This document shows, piece by piece, positions 57,909 to 64,000 of a stretch of DNA of 64,000 bases. The DNA comes from Brachyhypopomus gauderio (lineage: Eukaryota; Chordata; Actinopteri; Gymnotiformes; Hypopomidae). The notes below the pieces were generated by a model. That model did not search any database. It was given only the letters and a program-made list of their open reading frames with translations, and was not told where the DNA came from. Location of the stretch: positions 2,838,472 through 2,902,471 of the forward strand of contig NW_027506872.1 of assembly GCF_052324685.1 (NCBI RefSeq). Reading direction: 5' to 3'. Each line of letters begins with the position of its first letter. The first letter of the stretch is position 1. Both the position numbers and the translations under genes were made by a program.

Positions 57909-59388
57909 AGTATTCTTGCACTAAGCTGCTGAACCACAACCACATGCCCCACAGCAAAACATCCCACCTCTTCAACATCGGCACTGCCTAGTGCTGCACT
58001 GAGTTCCACTCTCCTTGCACCCACAGGTCGTCAGCTCCAAAGATCTTGCCTGTAATGGTTCTTTGGTTAAAAGCTTTGGTACCAGCACACCATCCTTCAT
58101 ATGCCAACCACAACTAGTTGGTGAGGGAAGCTGTGGATGAGACACTAGTGATTGTTTCCAAATCTTTGTTTGATAGTGTGCCCTCATGAGGTGCAGAGAC
58201 AAGGCATCCTTTGTTGGAGCTAAAGTATCCACATTGGCTTTCACCTTCCGAATCAGGGCACATTGAACCTCATGAATTGATTCACTGCTTGATTTTGGGT
58301 CATACAATTTACATACAAATTGTTCTGCCATGCGTAGAGTGTCTTGACTTGGCATTTCTTCCTCACCAAAGTTTTGAAGAAGATGAGGATACTGCTGGAA
58401 CACTTTACATGCAGTCCTTTTTCCTATACCAGTGAACTGGCTAGTTGTATCACATCCAGTGATGGCATGAAATGCCAATAAACCATTGGTTATATTATAT
58501 TGGTTGGTGACATGTGGTAATTTGATTTCATGCACTTTGATGAAGCAGGGTTTCTTGGCTGTTCCTGCCTTCATCCAAACCTCAGGACTCAAATGTTGCG
58601 CAAAGGCAAGCAGCAACGCCAGAACATCTGTGTCTCTGCACTGAACGATGAGCCGCTGAAACCCCTTCACTGTTGCATGAGTATATTTGACCTCTGGTAA
58701 GTCCTGCTCTAAGCTCATCTGCTACATTATGTAAACAAATGGAATATGGATCATTTCCTCCTGATGGTGTACTCTGGTACTTCCTTAAGAATGCCCTGTA
58801 GCAGATAAGATGGCACTTGCCCTCTGCTGCAATCAAGTCATTGACTCCTGCAAGCCTTGGTCGTAATTCTGTGTCTTGCTGAGCTAGGTTAAGAATCTTT
58901 TCAGATGTACTCTAGACTTGGATGTTGCAAAGTTTGTCTCTGCTATCTTTTTGACAAAAGATACATTTTTCCCAAGTGACTGGAGATACTGATTGTCTAG
59001 TGGAGCGGGGGCAGAGGGTGCTCATAGGTTCCTGTGATGCACTAGCTTTTTCAAAACTCTTCTTTAAGGCGAGAAATGTAAGTGACATTGGTAAAAGCAG
59101 CATAACATGTTTTGTGCCACTTGTTCTTGTCTGTTTCTGTGTCTAGGAATGCCTGGATTCGATTCAGAGCATCAGCATATTTCACATCTTTTGTATTTTG
59201 CTCTTTCACTTGCTCTGACTCTGATACAATTCAGGCCTTCATCAGATGGTTTTTTAAGCTGCTTATCTTTGCTGTACTTCCCATGGTCTTTTTGACAAAT
59301 AAAACATTTCTGCCAATTCATACATCTTGCTATTGGATATTCAGGGGGTTCTAAGCTTACTGCTCCATCTATATCCATTTTAACTTAT
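57909..59388 (-). pseudogene. Gene B copy 2: FEN/PIN-like nuclease with CXC cluster
   Basis: Collinear with copy 1 but without Gypsy-1, so the join DTETDKNKWHKTCY is seen uninterrupted. It keeps the RDTDVLALLL strand, the ITGCDTTSQFTGIGKRT hairpin motif and the Cys cluster. It has two nonsense codons of its own: TAG where copy 1 has TTG (near 58912), and TGA after CSTRQCRC where copy 1 has GGA (about 57972). Frameshifts near 59180 and 59070 are shared with copy 1 and so predate the duplication. Confidence 0.6.
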
Positions 59389-60327
59389 CTGAAAAGCAAG
59401 GAAATCAAGGAATAAACCCTTCTTTAGCCTGCTTGTATCTCCTTATGAGACAAAAATATGGATAATTTGTGCTGAGTAATAGCCTATGCTATGCTAGTTT
59501 AAAAGGTGGTCAACACTTATATAGCAGAATGTAGAACAGAGTATTATGCAGAAATAAATATCACCACTACACATCAACATGTAGTTATTACCAAGGTACA
59601 TTACCTTAATTATCTAGCTGTGACGTTTAGCTAGTTTAGCTAATTTAGCTGAAAACAGGTTCTCCTACCTTTTCTGATATTTCATGGTTAGATCTCGTTT
59701 GTTGTTGTAGACAATTGAAAATGAGTGAGATGTTGTTGTTGTAGACAATTAGAAATTAGTGAAACTAATCAATGAATTCTTGTGAAAACACCTTCTGCGA
59801 TGATCTCCATTGAATCTCTTTCTTCAGGCTTCATAGCACAGATGTGGTAACAAAACAGTGCCCCTGTGGCCCCTTTGGTATGCTTATTATTAATTTTATC
59901 AAAGGTTATATTTGCACATAAGATGGATTATATTGGAAGTATGTTCAAGAGTAGCCTACAGCAGGGGTTAAGAAGAGAAGAAAACACATAGGAAAAACTT
60001 CAGATTTTTGCCACTTTTAAAGATATAGTCATAAAATGGATAAAATTTCATTTTCCAAGCTGACAACCAGACTAGATTACATCCCTAGGGGTCAAATAAT
60101 AATATTTTATAGGTTGTCAGCTTGTACCCTGAGATGTCCGCATCAGTTACAATGTCAGTTTTGGCCCCCTGACTAACACTCCGCCATCCCGTGGATGGTG
60201 GGTTTCTACAAACAAAAGTGCTGGATTACAAACTGGACTCCCAGTGGAACGTGCTCATTAAATACGAATATAAAAAACCCAACATTTGTCAAATATGTAT
60301 ATATTAATAATTAGGTAAGTGACAGGG
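59389..60327. other. Gene B upstream region, arm T
   Basis: Inverse of 13808-12883, including the exon-like block at 60050-60190. No further gene. Confidence 0.5.
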
Positions 60328-60535
60328 TTACCAACTCTCACGCATTGCGCGTGAGACACACGCATTTGTATTCACACGCTCACACGCCACACATTTGATA
60401 TCTCACGCCAAAAAAATATCTAGTTTATTTACCTCTGATCCATATCTATGATTCAATGAGTTACTAGTTCGCTCTGGCGCCAACCACTGGCGATCGATCG
60501 ATCGCAATATAACACTTAATTCGTGTCCAATTTTA
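60328..60535 (+). repeat. CAGGGTTGCC repeat, arm T copy of 12686-12882
   Basis: CAGGGTTACCAACTCTCACG start, GATCGATCGATCGC end. Confidence 0.75.
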
Positions 60536-60584
60536 CATTTTTTGGGAACGAGATAATTAACGCGTGGGAACGACGCCTCGACAC

Positions 60585-60798
60585 TGTGGAGTTTTAGTGT
60601 TGAAGGTACATGTTCAATTTACTATCTTGATAAATTCAAGAGATTTTTAAGTATATAATATTTTTTCATTCAGTTCACAGAGGTTTCCTTTTGACGGGAG
60701 ACATCAGCAGAGGCGCTAACTGTGCAGCTTCTTGGCTAAATAAAAGCCATTGAAATGTATGCTCGTCTCGGAGTCCTGCCTCCCTCGCCAGCGTTACA
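60585..60798 (+). mobile_element. LTR-like segment, arm T copy
   Basis: TGTGGAG...GCGTTACA, 214 bp, same as 12412-12625. The following 60799-61356 is gene A 3' flank without other genes. Confidence 0.55.
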
Positions 60799-61356
60799 GG
60801 CAAATACCTTCCTGATGTGATTGATCTCAGGTACATATAGGCTTTATTATCCTTTCATATCCTTTTTTTGTAAATTACCATAGACCTTGCTTAACAAACT
60901 ATTATACAAATTAGTTTCATTATTATTATTATATTTATTTGTTTAGATACGATAGTCCCTATGTCTCTCTATGAGATGATGGGGTCCAACTAGAATATTA
61001 TTGGTAGTTATTTTGCTATTTGGGGGTGGGGATGCTGCTGTGCAGTACTGTTATTACTGAATTTAGACTTTTTAACAATTGTTGGGCTTGAAATCATCCG
61101 TCCAATCTGCCAACAATAGTCATGCATATTGCCTTCTACTGAGAGTCTTGTTTTGTAGAAGCTTATCAAAGGGTTCACTTTTAAGTTTGTGTACAATAAA
61201 AATGGGAATTGTACCATAATAAGAAGTCTAACTCTTTAATGTCATGTGTAGCCATGCAGGTGTCACAATCAAGCAGTCTGTTTTTCTTTTTTTTCCATTT
61301 TAATTGAATAACACATTTTCTACTTCCAGCAATATCACATAAGTAGGTGTTTTCCC

Positions 61357-63989
61357 TCATTTTCTGCAGATCTTGGAGAAAGCCGTTGCCAGTCTGGTAC
61401 GCATCGACTTTCTCCTGAGCTTAGGGATGGTCTTGTCAGAGGTGGATGGTGCTAAAGAGGAAAGATGTGCCAAAGAAATGGTCAAAGCAAATAGACGGTG
61501 TGAGAGGGATGCTGTGTGTAGTCTTCCATGCTGTTGTCATTATTGTTGTTCATGCCCTATTAGTTGTGCAGCATGAAAGACAACTAAACCATGGAAGACT
61601 ACTATACCACGGACCCCTCACTTCTTTATGCATAATACTCTCATGAATTAAACTTCACCAAAGAAATACTAAAACACGTACCATCTGGAATATGTTTGTC
61701 CACCACCTGGTCCTCCATGTGAACACGCACTTTGTTTGTCTGTTTCTTTAAAAAGAGAAGACAATTTGATAAAAATCATTCAAAATATGATTCTGACGGT
61801 AGCATAAATGTATGGTTGAAAATCATTCAGAAGAGCAGAGTCTACAGCTAATGGTGTGACTGGGAATAAATACACTTTAAAAACAGATACCTTGAATCTC
61901 AGCTTCAGAAATCTTGGACACCCGAACCACCGAGAAGATTTCTTCTCCAGCCCCACGTCCACCGTCTGGGCAGCACTCTGCAGAGCAGAGCCTGTACGGT
62001 CCTGTTCTGACTGAGAGGTGGTGATGCCAGCGAGGTCACTGATCACAGTGTGGGCAATCACAGCTGACAGCTCAGAGCAGCATCGCTGTCGTGACTGCTC
62101 CACTTCTAAGTCAGCCTCCGTCACAGATATGCTTTCATAACAGTAGCGCCCAAATATAGTGTCAGGCTTGGTGCAGGACGTCAGACCAAGGCTTTGTTGG
62201 AGTAGTTTTTCGGTAGCTGTGTTCACAAAGCTCCTCACGATGCCTGACTGGAGTGCCTCCTTGGAAAGGTAGGTATCTGACAACACTGACCGAGTCCCCT
62301 TGCAGCTCATTTGTGCTTTTACTTGGTCCAGAGCCGCAATCCTTTCCAGCATCAAGTTCCTCACTATAGGGATGAGCTTCTGAGAGGACTGCCTGAGGGA
62401 GTCTATGGAGAGCATGCTGTCCAGTGCCTTCCAGGAACACTCAGACTCCTCATTTTGCTCAAGGGCACCACTGCTGATAACTTTTTCACCAATTGCTTCA
62501 AAACTGTCTAAAATTATGAAGTCACTGAGGGCTTGTAAATGCATGACAGATGGTGTTAATATCTGCCTCATGCACAAAACCTCCAGCCTTTTCTTCACAA
62601 ATGTAAACAAATCCTTTCCAATTAGCTGTCCAGCAATTTCCTCTTTACAGAATGGAATCACTGACAATAGGCATTCAATAATGCTCTTTGTGGTGGTGAT
62701 GGAGTTTAGCAGTACTGATGCTGACCAACTCGTGATTGTGCAGGATTCCAAAAATCCCAGCATCCTGGTCTTAACTGCAAGCATCAGATTTTGGGCGATG
62801 TCCTCAAAGTAGCTTACAGGCAGTGTAACACCTTCATGGAGGTCAGTATTGCAATAAATGTCCAGAAGACATGAGTTAATCTAGAGTAACAACATGTGCA
62901 AGAGTAGAAAACAAGATTGTAGTCACTGATCACTGGCCTTGGTCTCACACTGCATATATTGCTAATAGATATATAAACACATCAACTATGGAGGAAAACA
63001 TGAATAATAATAAAAATAATAGAATAAATGAACTAAAACATTTTAGTCCTTCACCTGCTTTAGGGAGTCATCCACAATAGCGGACATGACGCGGCTGGTC
63101 TCTTTCATATCGAGATGCTTTATCTCAGGTGGCAACATATTCATAATGGCCCTCATGACCTCTCCATAGATATGGCTGAAGATCCTGTCCTCTGAGATGC
63201 CAAAGACGACCCTGAGAGGCTTTGAAAAAGATGATGTGCTGCTTCTTGAGTACTCATCATACCTGCTGAAAGTAGGAAAGTTTCCCAATAAACTATAAAA
63301 TACATAAAGGAATCACAGGCTTGATGACATTAGAAATTAAGCCAAAACTGTTAAACTCAGTGCCCGTGGACCGAGTTTAACTGAGTAAATAACTCAGCAT
63401 ATCAATACTCCAAATGAATACTCACCACCAACCTTCAGGCTGAGTATTAACTTACATGCACAAGGTAGCATACATTAAAGGACGAGGGGCACGACTACGC
63501 CTGCTCGTCGGTCCGCAGTTGATCTGAGAGGGAGAATCATGTGTCTCTCCATGCTCCACCTCATGAGGGCTGCTGGAGATACCGGTTCCTCCTGAGGACC
63601 TCACCCCTAACAGGCCTGACTCAAAACCTGGAGCAACCACCTCCTTCACTGCTACTTTGACCCATGCTGAGATTTTTTGCAGCACTGCAATCAAATCCTC
63701 CATTTTCATCTAGTTAGGTTAAAGCCAAGTGTAAAACGTTCATCAGTATCCAAAAGCTTAATGATTTTTAATTATTACTTTTTTTAACCTTAAGCTGATT
63801 ATTTCTTTAAGAAGTAAAATGCCAATGCAAAGAACATGTACTGTTATGAAGGTCTGACCAGACATGGCCAAAGGCTCATCTTGCAGACAGACATACTGAC
63901 AGACAGACACACAGGCAGAGAGGAAGACAGAGAGATAGAGATTCGTACTCACATCGCTTGGCAGTGTATTCCTCAGCTCTTGCCAAAGT
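61357..63989 (-). CDS. Gene A copy 3, partial (exons 9 to 4 in window)
   Basis: Exons 63989-63953, 63709-63456, 63265-63055, 62880-61891, 61745-61682 and 61451-61357; exons 1-3 lie beyond the window. All junctions are GT/AG, exon 7 is 990 nt as in copy 2, and no stop is seen. It differs from copy 2 by a few residues (for example a Cys-to-Gly type change in SRWFGCPRF). Likely intact if exons 1-3 are. Confidence 0.75.
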
Positions 63990-64000
63990 CTGAAAAGAAA

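Larger units (their letters stand above)
54046..64000 (-). repeat. Arm T: third copy of the duplicated segment, runs off the window
   Basis: Reverse complement of 9214-26089 without Gypsy-1. It carries gene B copy 2 and gene A copy 3 (exons 9 to 4). Confidence 0.9.

Overview
The window is intron-containing, AT-leaning vertebrate DNA packed with transposable elements of the kind typical of teleost fish: Gypsy retrotransposons, Tc1/mariner DD34E, ZBED-type hAT, Harbinger with a Myb/SANT gene, and a tnp2/CACTA-like transposase with DUF4806. I would call it a ray-finned fish and cannot name the species. It holds no bacterial operons, CRISPR arrays, tRNA or rRNA genes that I can see. Most of it is mobile DNA, but one apparently real multi-exon gene family recurs three times.

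The large-scale layout is a nested, inverted segmental duplication. Arm L (about 594-26089, forward) carries gene A (9 exons, 5405-11856) and a broken gene B (13809-23758). Arm R (26956-40011) is the reverse complement of L 594-12629 and carries a second gene A. Arm T (54046 to the window end) is the reverse complement of L 9214-26089; it carries a second gene B and a third gene A that runs off the end. About 14 kb of repeat-rich sequence (40011-54046) separates R from T.

Gene A has a TATA box, conserved GT/AG splice sites and matching codon phases across nine exons, giving a 628-residue product in the intact copy 2. I do not recognise the family. Copy 1 has a 1-nt frameshift in exon 7. Gene B looks like a FEN/XPG-type (PIN plus helix-hairpin-helix) nuclease core joined to a tesmin/TSO1-like CXC cysteine cluster. 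It is degraded in both copies and looks like the cargo of an older mobile element.

Because the arms are near-copies, several insertions can be read against their own empty sites. Gypsy-1 (14071-22533, identical-looking 1484-bp LTRs, intact 1738-aa Gag-Pol) interrupts gene B only in L. Gypsy-2 (35241-39713, 154-bp LTRs) is only in R. A hAT (5840-7471, 8-bp target duplication) sits in gene A intron 1 only in L. A 465-bp solo LTR (733-1197) is only in L. A Harbinger element with a Myb/SANT gene (54208-55718, TAA duplication) sits inside an 899-bp solo LTR only in T. These insertions postdate the duplications.

The region between R and T is a TE graveyard. It holds an IS630-like mariner fragment, a Tc1-type MITE, a broken DUF4806/tnp2-like pair split by a non-autonomous LTR element, a Tc1/mariner DD34E with one nonsense codon, and two hATs set in a (TA)n tract.
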